Notes: generated from the letters alone by a model not told the origin. A stretch of 26,656 bases of DNA from Rhodospirillales bacterium (GCA_016776705.1 JADHSW010000010.1:1-26656); one strand, 5' to 3'; shown: positions 14,365 to 23,121, counted from the first letter of the stretch. Made by a program: numbers and translations.

Positions 14365-16701
14365 CTAGTTTCGCGCCAGTCTGAGCGCATTGACGATAAC
14401 CACCAGTGATGAAGATGACATGGCGATAGCCGCCATCAGGGGGGAAACGTTGCCTGTCATCGCCAGCGGGATTGTCACCGCATTATACAGAAAAGAAAAG
14501 CCGATGTTTTGCTTAACAAGGGCATCTGCGCGCCGGGCCGTCCAGATGGCCTCGACGATGGGTTGCAACTTCTCACCCTGAAAAACAATATCAGCGGCGT
14601 TCTGCGAGATATCAGCGGCGCTGGACGGCGACATGGAAACACTGGCCGCGGCCAGGGCCGGGGCGTCATTCAATCCGTCGCCGATCATCAGCGGGTGCCC
14701 GCCCGCCGCTTTCAACTCTTCAAGGCGGGCGACCTTGCTGGCGGGCAGGGCTTCGGCCCGCCAGTCAGCGATGGCGATCTGGCGAGCGACATCGCTGACA
14801 ACGGATTTCCTGTCTCCGGACAACAGTTCCGGCTGCAGGCCCCAATCCTGTAACTGGACAATTATTTCGGCGGCGTCCGGGCGCAGGGTGTCGCAAAATT
14901 GCAGACATTCAGGTGGATGGCCGGGTCTTGCCAGCCATAATTCCGGGCTGTCCGATGGAGTGCTTTCTTCGATGCCGCACCAGTGGCGACGGCCCAGTCG
15001 AATGTTGCCGTCCGGGGTTGCGAGGCTTAATCCCTGACCGGGAAGTTCCATGACGCCCGATGCCGGTCGGGCAGATGGCACGGCGCGAACCAGGGCGCGC
15101 GACAGCGGGTGTTTGGAACAGGCGGCCATGGATGCTGCAAGTTTCAACGCCTGATCATCCATGGCGTGGTTCAGCAGTTCTGGACGGCCCCGTGTCAGGG
15201 TTCCGGTTTTATCGAAGACCACCTTGTCGACCAGGGCCAGGCGTTCCAGAGCCGACCCGCTTTTAAGCAAAATGCCGCGCTTGAACAGGCGCCCACTGGC
15301 GACCACTTGAACTGTAGGCACGGCAAGCGCCAGGGCGCATGGGCAGGTAATGATCAGCACCGCAACGGCGGTGAGCAGAGCCTGTTGCCAGCCCGCGTCC
15401 GTGAAAAGCATCCAGCCCGCGAAGGTCAATGCGGCGAGAAAGTGAACGATGGGCGCGTAAAGACGGGAAATGCGGTCGGCCAGGGTGACGTAGCGGGATT
15501 TCGATTGCTCGGCGTCTTCCATCAGGCGGACAATTGCGGCAAGCAGTGTGTCTTCGCCCGATGCCGTGACCCTGATTTTAAGGGGTGTCGATATATTCAG
15601 GGACCCGGCCTCGACCGCATCGCCGGGCTTGACCGGGCAAGGCATGGTTTCACCATTGATCAGGGAGCGGTCGATTTCGCTAATTCCTTCAATGACCTGG
15701 CCATCGATGGCGATACGCTCGCCGACGGCGGCCAGCACCGTCATGCCAGGCAAGGCCTGATCGGGGGGGATGACTTTGGCCATTCCATCATCATCGAACA
15801 CGGTAACCGCGCCTGCGGACAGGGATAGCAGATGTTCGCCCACGGCGCGTGCCCGTCCCCGCGCCCGAAGATCCAGATAACGCCCGACAAGCAGGAAAAA
15901 AAGCAGTGTGAGGACTGAATCAAAATAGACGTGTTCGGTTTCGCGGATGGTTTCAAACAGGCTCATCCCCGCCGTTAAAACAAGCGCAAGGGAAATCGGA
16001 ACGTCCATGTTCATGCGGCCCTGACGCAACACACCTGATGCAGATCGGAAAAAATGCTGTCCGGCATATGCGGTGGCGGGAAGGGCAATGAGGGCTGACA
16101 GCCAATGTAAAAGACTGCGGGTCGATGGTCCCATGTCATCGCCACTGCCCGACCATACGGACACCGATAACAACATGACATTCCCTGCGGCAAATCCTGC
16201 GACGGCCATGGCTCTTAGAAGCAGGTTCTGCCGTTCGGTGGATTCCTGCTCAAGTTTTGCCGGATCGTATGGTGCAAGGCGATAACCCAGCGCGGAAATT
16301 TTACTGACAAGGTCATCGGCGCTGACCTCATCCTTGCGCCATGAGATAACCAGACGCCGGGTCGTCATGTTCAGACGGGCCGATACAACACCTTTGCATC
16401 GCATCAGCACATTTTCAATCAGCCAGACACAGGCGGCGCAATGCAGACCGCCGACCATCAAATGCAAAACCGCAAGACCGTCATCGTTTTCGCGTACGTA
16501 TGCGCAATAGTTTCTGGGCGCGTCATCAGCGTCCGGCCGAAGTGCGGCTTCGCCGGGGTCGATGGAGCGTTGCTTGTAATACCGCTCCAGGCCAAGTCCG
16601 CGAACCAGATCGTAGGCGGCCTTGCATCCGGGGCAACAGAAGGTGTCGCCGCCGGGGCTATCGGCAGGAACGTCGAGGCCACAGTGGCGACAGTCTGCCA
16701 T
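14365..16701 (-). CDS. ccoI: Copper-transporting P1B-type ATPase CcoI (FixI)
   Basis: CcoI exports copper across the inner membrane for delivery to the CuB centre of cbb3 oxidase. The 778-residue protein opens with a Cys-rich segment (CRHC and CCPGC, residues 4-26), then a heavy-metal domain with GLHCAAC (metal-binding Cys 88 and 91). Membrane helices start near 165. The transport-site motif CPC is at 453-455 in ITCPCALALA, the phosphorylation site DKTGT at 498-502, then KHPLSRA and GDGLNDAPALA. The actuator-domain motif is NGE (350-352, SLINGETMP) where TGE or SGE is usual. The heme-copper oxidase context and the Cys-rich N-terminus distinguish it from CopA. It starts 6 bp after ccoH. Confidence 0.96.
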   Translation of the reverse strand: MADCRHCGLDVPADSPGGDTFCCPGCKAAYDLVRGLGLERYYKQRSIDPGEAALRPDADDAPRNYCAYVRENDDGLAVLHLMVGGLHCAACVWLIENVLMRCKGVVSARLNMTTRRLVISWRKDEVSADDLVSKISALGYRLAPYDPAKLEQESTERQNLLLRAMAVAGFAAGNVMLLSVSVWSGSGDDMGPSTRSLLHWLSALIALPATAYAGQHFFRSASGVLRQGRMNMDVPISLALVLTAGMSLFETIRETEHVYFDSVLTLLFFLLVGRYLDLRARGRARAVGEHLLSLSAGAVTVFDDDGMAKVIPPDQALPGMTVLAAVGERIAIDGQVIEGISEIDRSLINGETMPCPVKPGDAVEAGSLNISTPLKIRVTASGEDTLLAAIVRLMEDAEQSKSRYVTLADRISRLYAPIVHFLAALTFAGWMLFTDAGWQQALLTAVAVLIITCPCALALAVPTVQVVASGRLFKRGILLKSGSALERLALVDKVVFDKTGTLTRGRPELLNHAMDDQALKLAASMAACSKHPLSRALVRAVPSARPASGVMELPGQGLSLATPDGNIRLGRRHWCGIEESTPSDSPELWLARPGHPPECLQFCDTLRPDAAEIIVQLQDWGLQPELLSGDRKSVVSDVARQIAIADWRAEALPASKVARLEELKAAGGHPLMIGDGLNDAPALAAASVSMSPSSAADISQNAADIVFQGEKLQPIVEAIWTARRADALVKQNIGFSFLYNAVTIPLAMTGNVSPLMAAIAMSSSSLVVIVNALRLARN

Positions 16702-16707
16702 GATTTT

Positions 16708-17202
16708 TTAGGGGGTCACAATCCGCTCGACGCGCTGAAAGTTTTCATCGCCGCGGCGGGCCAGAATACGAAAATCCCATTGCCCCTTGAGAGGTAAGGA
16801 GAAGGCTCCCCGATAAACACCGTCACCGGCGAGGACAAGGTAAAATTCCCTGTCATAGCCTTCATGGGTGGGCCGGGTCGCTAGAACATGGACGGAAAGA
16901 TCGTTTAGGGGTTCTGCATTCCTGTCGGTGAAACGAACCTGGGACGTTCCCGATACGTCATCGACAAAGGTCGCCGTGAAATCGACCTGCCAGCCCAAAG
17001 CTTGCTGGCGCTTAGCCCCTTCAATATTGGAGTTATAGGCCAGCCCTTTGGCGTAATGCTGTTTTGTCTCAAGACCGGTCCAGGTGTTTAGCGCGTAATA
17101 AACCAAAAACCCGTTGGCGATCAGGACGACGGAAAATCCACCGAGGATGTACCACAGGGGTCTTCGGTTCTTGGGGTTTGGCGCTGACATCGATATTTCC
17201 AT
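16708..17202 (-). CDS. ccoH: cbb3 oxidase assembly protein CcoH (FixH)
   Basis: The 164-residue product has one membrane helix near the N-terminus (about 15-37) and a periplasmic beta-rich domain. Family features are the YYALNTWTGLETKQHYAKGLAYN segment after the helix, the GWQV motif, and the closing GQWDFRILARRGDENF. CcoH stably associates with cbb3 subunits during assembly. The gene begins 3 bp after the ccoG stop. The ATG at 17202 has AAGAAG before it; ATG 17190 is an equally possible start that removes four residues. Confidence 0.94.
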   Translation of the reverse strand: MEISMSAPNPKNRRPLWYILGGFSVVLIANGFLVYYALNTWTGLETKQHYAKGLAYNSNIEGAKRQQALGWQVDFTATFVDDVSGTSQVRFTDRNAEPLNDLSVHVLATRPTHEGYDREFYLVLAGDGVYRGAFSLPLKGQWDFRILARRGDENFQRVERIVTP

Positions 17203-17205
17203 TTG

Positions 17206-18657
17206 TTACTTCTTTGGGCCATAGAAGAAAGTGTGCTGGTCAGCGTCTTCGCCGGTTTCCAGATCGGTCAGCACAAATTCCATCTCATTTGCTTCGGCGT
17301 CAAGGCTATCAGCCGGGGCTTGAACAAATACACGAAATGTTCCGACCTTGTCAGCCCTGACGGGTAAATTGACAGATGTCGCGCCATCTTTTTCAAATCC
17401 GATAACGGTGATCATGGCGTCGGGCAAATCTCCGGTCCTTAGTTTGAAGACCCTGTCGCGCTGTTCCATGTTCAGAATTTTCAAGGTGTAACCGTTGCGG
17501 ATGCCGCCATCTGACAGGGTGACGAACAGGGGTGAGCGGTCTCGCTGCAAATTTATTTCCAAATTGGCCCGGGTGGCGAGCCCGTAAACCATTGCGGCCA
17601 TAATCATAACCAGCATTGCCGAATAAATGATGATGCGGGGACGGATCAGGCGGGTCTTGGCTGGCCGCCCTTCAGCGCGCGCATTCATGTTGGCAATGGA
17701 ATCGTAAGCGATCAAATTGGGTTCCCGGCCCAGCTTGTCCATGATGGAATTGCAGGCATCAATGCACAGTGCACAGCCGATGCACTGCATCTGCTGGCCC
17801 TGGCGAATGTCGATACCGGTCGGGCAAACATTGACGCACAGATTGCAATCAACGCAGTCACCCAGGTTGCCCAACTCTTTTCCCTTTGCCTTGCCTCGCG
17901 GCTCGCCGCGCCATTCCTCGTAGGTAACGATCAGGGAATCCTCATCGAACATGGCGCCCTGAAAGCGCGGCCAAGGGCACATGTAGGTGCAAACCTGCTC
18001 GCGGGCCAGGCCTGCCAGAATATAGGTGGTGCCGGTGAACAGGGCGATGAAGCCGTAAACTGTTGAAGAGGCCTGACCGGTCAGAATATCAACCGTGATT
18101 GTCGGGGCATCGACAAAGTACCAGATCCAGGCGCCGCCCGTGGCAAGGGCGATCAGCATCCATATAGAATGTTTGAGAATGCGTTTCCACAGCTTTGCCA
18201 AACTGAAGGGAGCATCATCCATTTTCATGCGCTTGTTGCGATCCCCTTCAACCCAGCGCTCGACCAGCATGAACAGGTCGGTCCAGATGGTTTGCGGGCA
18301 GGCAAAGCCGCACCACACGCGCCCCGCCAGCGCCGTAACAAGAAACAGGCCAATAGCGCCAATAATCAGAAGGCCGGTCAGGTAATAAATTTCCTGGGGC
18401 CAGATTTCGATATTGAAGATAAACAGGCGCCGCCCGGTCATATCGGCAAGAATAGCCTGATCAGGTACGCCGGGGCCGCGATCCCAACGCAGCCAGGGCA
18501 GGCCATAGTAGAGCGCCAACAAGACGCTCAGGGTGGCCCATTTCAGCTGGCGGAACATTCCGGATATATTCTGTGGTTGAATTTTTACCCGGCTGGCGTA
18601 AAGCACCTCTTTTGCTTCCTGCCGGGGTTCATCTATTTTCTTCACATTCATATCCAT
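17206..18657 (-). CDS. ccoG: Iron-sulfur protein CcoG (FixG/RdxA), cbb3 assembly
   Basis: CcoG is a polytopic ferredoxin-like protein, described for this family as reducing copper for CcoI-dependent oxidase assembly. The 483-residue protein has membrane helices at about 40-57, 90-115, 160-180, 195-215 and 345-365. The N-terminal membrane part includes GRVWCGFACPQTIWTDLFM and CTYMCPWPRFQGAMFD, both conserved. Two 4Fe-4S motifs lie in one cytoplasmic loop: CVDCNLCVNVCP and CIGCALCIDAC. The last 100 residues form an immunoglobulin-like FixG C-terminal domain. The start has AAAGG 8 bases upstream. It is separated from ccoP by about 99 bp containing a hairpin. Confidence 0.97.
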   Translation of the reverse strand: MDMNVKKIDEPRQEAKEVLYASRVKIQPQNISGMFRQLKWATLSVLLALYYGLPWLRWDRGPGVPDQAILADMTGRRLFIFNIEIWPQEIYYLTGLLIIGAIGLFLVTALAGRVWCGFACPQTIWTDLFMLVERWVEGDRNKRMKMDDAPFSLAKLWKRILKHSIWMLIALATGGAWIWYFVDAPTITVDILTGQASSTVYGFIALFTGTTYILAGLAREQVCTYMCPWPRFQGAMFDEDSLIVTYEEWRGEPRGKAKGKELGNLGDCVDCNLCVNVCPTGIDIRQGQQMQCIGCALCIDACNSIMDKLGREPNLIAYDSIANMNARAEGRPAKTRLIRPRIIIYSAMLVMIMAAMVYGLATRANLEINLQRDRSPLFVTLSDGGIRNGYTLKILNMEQRDRVFKLRTGDLPDAMITVIGFEKDGATSVNLPVRADKVGTFRVFVQAPADSLDAEANEMEFVLTDLETGEDADQHTFFYGPKK

Positions 18658-18680
18658 CGATTTAGCCTTTGAAAAAGACA

Positions 18681-18708
18681 GGGGATTGCAGTGTTAACCG
18701 CAATCCCC
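18681..18708 (-). terminator. Hairpin between ccoP and ccoG
   Basis: The arms GGGGATTGC (18681-18689) and GCAATCCCC (18700-18708) form a perfect 9-bp stem with a 10-base loop. In the minus-strand direction it is followed by TGTCTTTTTC. It could end or attenuate the ccoNOQP message before ccoGHIS, or act as an mRNA stabiliser giving more structural subunit than assembly factor. Confidence 0.65.
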
Positions 18709-18756
18709 CAATCTACGTTTCTTGTTTTTAAATTTTTATCCGGTTTGAATCATTTT

Positions 18757-19623
18757 TTACTGTCCGCCACCAAGCGAGTGAACGTACAGGCTGACTTGTT
18801 TGATTTCAACATCGCTCAAACGACCGGTCCATGCTGGCATGACGCCATGCTTGGGGGCGCTGACCTGTGTGGCGATGGCTTCTTTGCTTTTGCTGTAAAG
18901 CCAGATGGCGTCTGTCAGGTTGGGGCCACCCAATTCGGGAAGTCCTTTTCCATCTTCGCCGTGACAGGCCGAACATTGTTCTTCGAAAACGACGGCGCCG
19001 CGTTCGACGCCATCCGAGCTTATTGAACCATCCGACAGGGACATAATGTATTCGGCCACATCGGCGATCTGAGCCTTGTTCAGAATTTCATCACCCAGGA
19101 AGTTGGGCATTTCGCTTTCGCGGGTTTCATCATGACCGGAACGGACACCGAAGGCGACGGTGGTATGAATGGCGTCGCGGGTGCCACCCCAAATCCAGTC
19201 GTCATCGGCCAGGATCGGATATCCCGGCGCGCCTGAACCGGCAGTACCGTGGCATGGTGCGCAGTTCTCGGCAAAGATGATCTTGCCGCCGGCCATGGCG
19301 TAGTTGAGAAGCTGGCGATCGCCGCCAATCTCGTCAACGTTCATGGCGGCGAATTTTGATGTCCATGCTGAGCGGCTCTGCTTCTGGGCCGCCAGGTCGG
19401 CGTCGTGCTCGCCGCGGGACGAATAACCACCGGTGCCTTTGGTGTAGCTCGAAAGTGTCGGCCATGCGGGATAAACTACCCAGTAACCTACGGCGAACAC
19501 GATGCAGACATAGTAGGTGTACAACCACCATTTCGGCATCGGTGTGTTCAACTCCTTAATGCCGTCCCACTCGTGGCCGGTGGTTTCCTGTCCACTGATT
19601 GCGTCTTTTTCCACGTTAGCCAT
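18757..19623 (-). CDS. ccoP: cbb3 cytochrome c oxidase diheme subunit CcoP
   Basis: CcoP carries two c-type hemes and passes electrons from soluble cytochrome c to CcoO. The ATG at 19623, with GGAG 10 bases upstream, gives 288 residues. The N-terminus has the conserved WDGIKELNTPMPKWWLYTYY segment preceding one membrane helix (about 33-53). Two heme c sites follow: CAPCH (121-125) and CSACH (217-221), each in a cytochrome c fold with its distal Met (EMPNF and VMPAW). A longer open frame upstream of 19623 is only the ccoQ region read in another frame. ccoQ overlaps the start by 8 bp. Confidence 0.97.
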   Translation of the reverse strand: MANVEKDAISGQETTGHEWDGIKELNTPMPKWWLYTYYVCIVFAVGYWVVYPAWPTLSSYTKGTGGYSSRGEHDADLAAQKQSRSAWTSKFAAMNVDEIGGDRQLLNYAMAGGKIIFAENCAPCHGTAGSGAPGYPILADDDWIWGGTRDAIHTTVAFGVRSGHDETRESEMPNFLGDEILNKAQIADVAEYIMSLSDGSISSDGVERGAVVFEEQCSACHGEDGKGLPELGGPNLTDAIWLYSKSKEAIATQVSAPKHGVMPAWTGRLSDVEIKQVSLYVHSLGGGQ

Positions 19624-19789
19624 GGTTCTTAGCTCCGTTTTCCTCGTCTTTGAAAATGATGTTTGCATCTTCTTCAAAGCGTTTCTTGTTTCGGGGCAAA
19701 AAGGCCCACAACACGATGCTGCTGAACAGCAACACCATCCACACAACCCATGTAGAACGGGCGATGTCGTAAAGGGTTTCCAATGTCAT
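19616..19789 (-). CDS. ccoQ: cbb3 oxidase small subunit CcoQ
   Basis: A 57-residue membrane peptide lies between ccoO and ccoP. One helix (about 14-30, WVVWMVLLFSSIVLWAF) is followed by LPRNKKRFEEDANIIFKDEE, the charged tail typical of CcoQ/FixQ. CcoQ stabilises the interaction of CcoP with the CcoNO core. The ribosome site AGGAGG (19795-19800) is the best in the cluster, 5 bases from the ATG. Its last codons overlap the first codons of ccoP. Confidence 0.95.
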   Translation of the reverse strand: MTLETLYDIARSTWVVWMVLLFSSIVLWAFLPRNKKRFEEDANIIFKDEENGAKNHG

Positions 19790-19800
19790 GGTGGCCTCCT

Positions 19801-20520
19801 CTAGCGCCGGTTCATTTCGGGTTTGTAGGTGGTGAAGTCGACCATCTGCCCCAGGATTTGCAGGTAGGCAATCATGGCGTCCAGCTCGGAAACCTTGTCC
19901 GGGTTGCCATCAAAGTCACCGATGGCAGCCTTCGGGTAGCGAGCAAGGAAGGCGTCGACATCGCCTTTATCGCCATTTGCCTGGGTATTGATATCGGCAA
20001 CGGCGCTTTTGATCTGATCATCGCTATAAGGAACGCCGACCTGGCGCAAAGTATAGAGATGCTCATCCATGTTCAGATAGCTAAGTTCGCGATCCGCCAT
20101 GAAGCTGTAGCCGGGCATGATCGATTCCGGCACAACGCTGCGCGGGTCAACCATATGGGCAACATGCCAGTCGTTGGAGTACTTGCCACCTACACGGGCG
20201 AGATCGGGCCCGGTTCGTTTTGAACCCCACTGGAAGGGGTGATCGTACATGCTTTCCGCCGCCAGCGAGTAATGGCCGTAACGTTCGGCCTCGTCGCGGA
20301 AGGGCCGGATCATCTGGCTGTGGCAGGTGTAGCAGCCTTCACGTATGTAAATGTTACGGCCTGCCTGTTCCAGCGGTGAATATGGGCGCATGCCATCAAC
20401 TTTTTCTATTGTGCTTTCCATTGTGTACAGCGGCACGATCTGCACCAGACCACCGATTGCGACGGTAACCAGGATTGCAACGCACAACAGGATCAGATTT
20501 TTTTCGAGTATTTTTTGCAT
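19801..20520 (-). CDS. ccoO: cbb3 cytochrome c oxidase monoheme subunit CcoO
   Basis: CcoO is a membrane-anchored cytochrome c that feeds electrons to the CcoN active site. The 239-residue protein has one N-terminal helix (about 8-30), then the conserved PYSPLEQAGRNIYIREGCYT with heme site CYTCH (63-67) and SQMIRPFRDEAERYGHYS. The second half carries RTGPDLARVGGKYSNDWH and the likely axial methionine in SIMPGYSF. The ATG has GGAG 8 bases upstream. It lies 15 bp after ccoN and 11 bp before ccoQ. Confidence 0.98.
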   Translation of the reverse strand: MQKILEKNLILLCVAILVTVAIGGLVQIVPLYTMESTIEKVDGMRPYSPLEQAGRNIYIREGCYTCHSQMIRPFRDEAERYGHYSLAAESMYDHPFQWGSKRTGPDLARVGGKYSNDWHVAHMVDPRSVVPESIMPGYSFMADRELSYLNMDEHLYTLRQVGVPYSDDQIKSAVADINTQANGDKGDVDAFLARYPKAAIGDFDGNPDKVSELDAMIAYLQILGQMVDFTTYKPEMNRR

Positions 20521-20535
20521 GATATTTCTCCGATC

Positions 20536-21999
20536 CTATGCTTTTGCCGTCGAGGCGCCGATGGGCGCTTCATTGCGGACATGACCCTTCATGGTCTTGA
20601 CCAGGTTGTAAACCATGATCAGAGAGCCAATAAGGAACAGCACGCCTCCCGTGCCACGAATGACATAGTAAGGATGCATGGCTTCGACGGTTTCGATGAA
20701 CGAGTACTGCAAGAAGCCCAGTTCATCATATGTGCGCCACATCAAGCCCTGCATGATGCCTGAAACCCACATCGACGAGATGTAGAGAACGATACCAACA
20801 GTGGCGATCCAGAAGTGGGTGTTGACCAGACGCAGGGAGTAAAGCCTTTCGCGACCCCACAATTTGGGCACCAGATAGTATAGGGCGCCAAACGAGATGA
20901 AGGCGTTCCAGCCCAAAGCGCCGGAATGTACGTGGCCGATGGTCCAGTCCGTGTAGTGGCTGAGCGAGTTGACGGCCTTGATCGACATCAGCGGTCCTTC
21001 GAAGGTGCTCATACCGTAGAAACCGACAGACGTCACAAGGAAGCGCAGGGTTGGGTCCGTGCGCAACTTGTCCCAGGCCCCTGACAGGGTCATGAAGCCG
21101 TTGATCATGCCACCCCAGGACGGCATCCACAACATGACGGAAAAAGTCATGCCCAGAGTCTGTGTCCAGTCTGGCAGAGCCGTGTAATGAAGGTGGTGTG
21201 GTCCGGCCCAGATATAAAGGAACGTGATCGACCAGAAATGAACCACCGACAAGCGGTAAGAATAAACCGGGCGTTCGGCCTGCTTGGGAATGAAGTAGTA
21301 CATCATGCCAAGGAAACCGGCCGTCAGGAAGAAGCCAACGGCATTATGGCCGTACCACCACTGGGTCATGGCATCCTGGACGCCGCTCCACAGGATGTAG
21401 CTCTTGGCACCTGTCCATGATACCGGCACCGCCAGGTTGTTGACGATGTGCAGCATGGCGATGGTCAGGATGAAGGCCAGGAAGAACCAGTTGGCCACAT
21501 AGATGTGCTTCTCTTTGCGGATGAAGATGGTACCGGCGAAAATCACCAGATAAATCACCCAAATAATTGTCAGCCACAGATCGATGAACCATTCTGGTTC
21601 AGCGTATTCCTTGCTTTGTGAGAACCCCAGAACGTAGCTGAGCGCGGCCATGACGATAAATGCCTGATATCCCCAGAAAACCACATGGGCCAGGCCGGAA
21701 CCACCGAACAGCGATACCTTGCTGGTGCGCTGAACAATAAAAAGGGTTGTTCCAATCAAAATATTTCCGCCAAAGGCGAAAATGACAGCTGATGTGTGTA
21801 CGGGGCGCAGGCGTCCGAAGGACGTCCACTCCAGGTCAAGGTTTAGGGCCGGGAAGGCCAGCTGAAATGCGATCAGGACACCAGCGGCAAAGCCGATAAC
21901 GCCCCAGAAAATGGTTGCGACGACAAATTTGCGAACGACCTCGTCATCATAGACGGGGATTACTGACGCAGATGTCATCGGACCGGATTGATCGGTCAT
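20536..21999 (-). CDS. ccoN: cbb3 cytochrome c oxidase catalytic subunit CcoN
   Basis: CcoN reduces oxygen to water at a heme b3-CuB centre and pumps protons; cbb3 enzymes have high oxygen affinity and serve microaerobic respiration. The 487-residue, roughly 12-helix protein has the CuB ligands His218 (WWYGHNAVGF) and His268/269 (GPHHLHY), the Tyr262 expected to cross-link to His218, Glu334 in STFEGP, and the heme ligands His356 and His358 in GHVHSG. Spacing between these matches the Pseudomonas stutzeri structure with a constant offset of 11, as I recall its numbering. GGAG lies 7 bases before the ATG. It is the first gene of the ccoNOQP unit. Confidence 0.98.
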   Translation of the reverse strand: MTDQSGPMTSASVIPVYDDEVVRKFVVATIFWGVIGFAAGVLIAFQLAFPALNLDLEWTSFGRLRPVHTSAVIFAFGGNILIGTTLFIVQRTSKVSLFGGSGLAHVVFWGYQAFIVMAALSYVLGFSQSKEYAEPEWFIDLWLTIIWVIYLVIFAGTIFIRKEKHIYVANWFFLAFILTIAMLHIVNNLAVPVSWTGAKSYILWSGVQDAMTQWWYGHNAVGFFLTAGFLGMMYYFIPKQAERPVYSYRLSVVHFWSITFLYIWAGPHHLHYTALPDWTQTLGMTFSVMLWMPSWGGMINGFMTLSGAWDKLRTDPTLRFLVTSVGFYGMSTFEGPLMSIKAVNSLSHYTDWTIGHVHSGALGWNAFISFGALYYLVPKLWGRERLYSLRLVNTHFWIATVGIVLYISSMWVSGIMQGLMWRTYDELGFLQYSFIETVEAMHPYYVIRGTGGVLFLIGSLIMVYNLVKTMKGHVRNEAPIGASTAKA

Positions 22000-22076
22000 G
22001 GTATAGCTCCGTTTTGTTTCTTTTATAGGGTTCCCTTATCACGACGTTAATGCTGGCGACGGGATGGGGTTTTTAT

Positions 22077-22090
22077 CTGATGGGAATTAA
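22077..22090 (-). promoter_or_regulatory. FNR/FixK-type site upstream of ccoN
   Basis: CTGAT-GGGA-ATTAA matches the FNR consensus TTGAT-N4-ATCAA at 8 of 10 positions. Its centre is 84 bp upstream of the ccoN ATG. If it sits near -41.5, transcription would start around 22042, and CATTAA at 22047-22052 (minus strand) is a possible -10. cbb3 operons are usually activated by FNR, Anr or FixK, which supports the call. The rest of 22000-22291 is AT-rich and shows no other site I can name. Confidence 0.55.
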
Positions 22091-22291
22091 GGCAGTCTCT
22101 CTTCTAGCGGGAACTTAATTACACGGGAGCTGTGTAGAACGATCCGTGTATTTTTTCAAGCAGTATCTCGCATTTTTCTAATATAATGTTTAGCGCGTAA
22201 TGAATTAACATAGAATAATTTATTGAGAAACGATTAATAGCATTATGACCATAAATAAATTGTGGATTATTCTACCAAAGGGCTTTTATTA

Positions 22292-23056
22292 ATGGGCGAG
22301 AATGAGCTTATAGGCGTTCTTTCAAAGGGTTACGCCATCTGTCGGGCCAGTGCTATTGATAACAGCACCACTTTACTCAGCCTTTTCCTGGCTGGGTTGG
22401 CCGGGGGTGGGTCCCACTGTGTCGGCATGTGTGGGCCGATTGTCCTTAGCCAGGTTTCGTCGCGACTGGAAGAAGTCCCGGCCTCGTCCATGAGTGAGTT
22501 CAGCCGCCTTAAGGGGGCTGCACTGGCCCCGTATCATGCAGGCAGAATGACGACGTACTCCCTGCTTGGCGCGAGTGTCGCGTTGATATCGGGCGGGATT
22601 ATCCATGCCAGTGGCTTTAAATACGTTGCCACCGGCCTGTTGGTGCTGGCCGGTCTGTTCTTCCTGGGCTACGCAGCTAAAATGCTGGGGCTGGCGCTGC
22701 CTGGTTTCGGGTCGTCGGGAAAACTGGGTCCACTCGCAGGAAGGCTCAGTGGATTGGCACGTCCATTGTTCAGGCGCCCTGTTGGCTGGCGTGGTTACAT
22801 GCTGGGGGTGGCGCTTGGGTTTATTCCCTGCGGGTTGCTCTACGGGGCGCTGGCGGCCGCCTCCTCGACGGCGGACCCTCTTGCAGGTTTTCTCGTTATG
22901 ATCGCTTTTGCGCTGGGCACGATCCCGGCATTGCTTGTGGTTGGGTTTGGCGGACATATCGCCATTGGACGCTGGCGCGGATCAATGAGTTTGATTGCAC
23001 CGGTGCTGTTGATCGTAAATGGCGGGTTTCTTCTGATTATGGCGTGGCGTTTATAA
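22292..23056 (+). CDS. TauE/SafE- or DsbD_2-type membrane protein (COG2836), probable copper/cbb3 role
   Basis: The 254-residue protein has six or seven membrane helices. The first carries GLAGGGSHCVGMCGPIVLSQ (His42, Cys43, Cys47), the HCxGMCGP motif of the COG2836 group, and a later helix holds GFIPCGLLYGAL; the Cys and Pro residues in helices resemble the DsbD/CcdA core. Homologues in other bacteria are often found beside ccoGHIS, so a role in copper handling or redox maturation of the oxidase is likely (inferred); sulfite export is only an automatic family name. The ATG at 22292 has AAAGGG 9 bases upstream and is preferred over an in-frame GTG at 22262. It is divergent from ccoN. Confidence 0.85.
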   Translation: MGENELIGVLSKGYAICRASAIDNSTTLLSLFLAGLAGGGSHCVGMCGPIVLSQVSSRLEEVPASSMSEFSRLKGAALAPYHAGRMTTYSLLGASVALISGGIIHASGFKYVATGLLVLAGLFFLGYAAKMLGLALPGFGSSGKLGPLAGRLSGLARPLFRRPVGWRGYMLGVALGFIPCGLLYGALAAASSTADPLAGFLVMIAFALGTIPALLVVGFGGHIAIGRWRGSMSLIAPVLLIVNGGFLLIMAWRL

Positions 23057-23121
23057 TTTTACGGTTACGTGTAAGGCTTGATGGATTTTTTGATCCTTTA
23101 ATCCTACGATCAAAAGGCTGG

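Noticed and set aside
15109..15828. Plus-strand open frame of 239 codons
   Set aside because: It lies antisense within ccoI, whose motifs in this stretch are intact; no independent evidence.
19624..19746. N-terminal extension of CcoP
   Set aside because: It is ccoQ read in another frame; the conserved CcoP N-terminus and its ribosome site are at 19623.
22223..22237. TTGAGAAACGATTAA as a second FNR box
   Set aside because: The half-sites do not align at the required four-base spacing, and only part of each matches.
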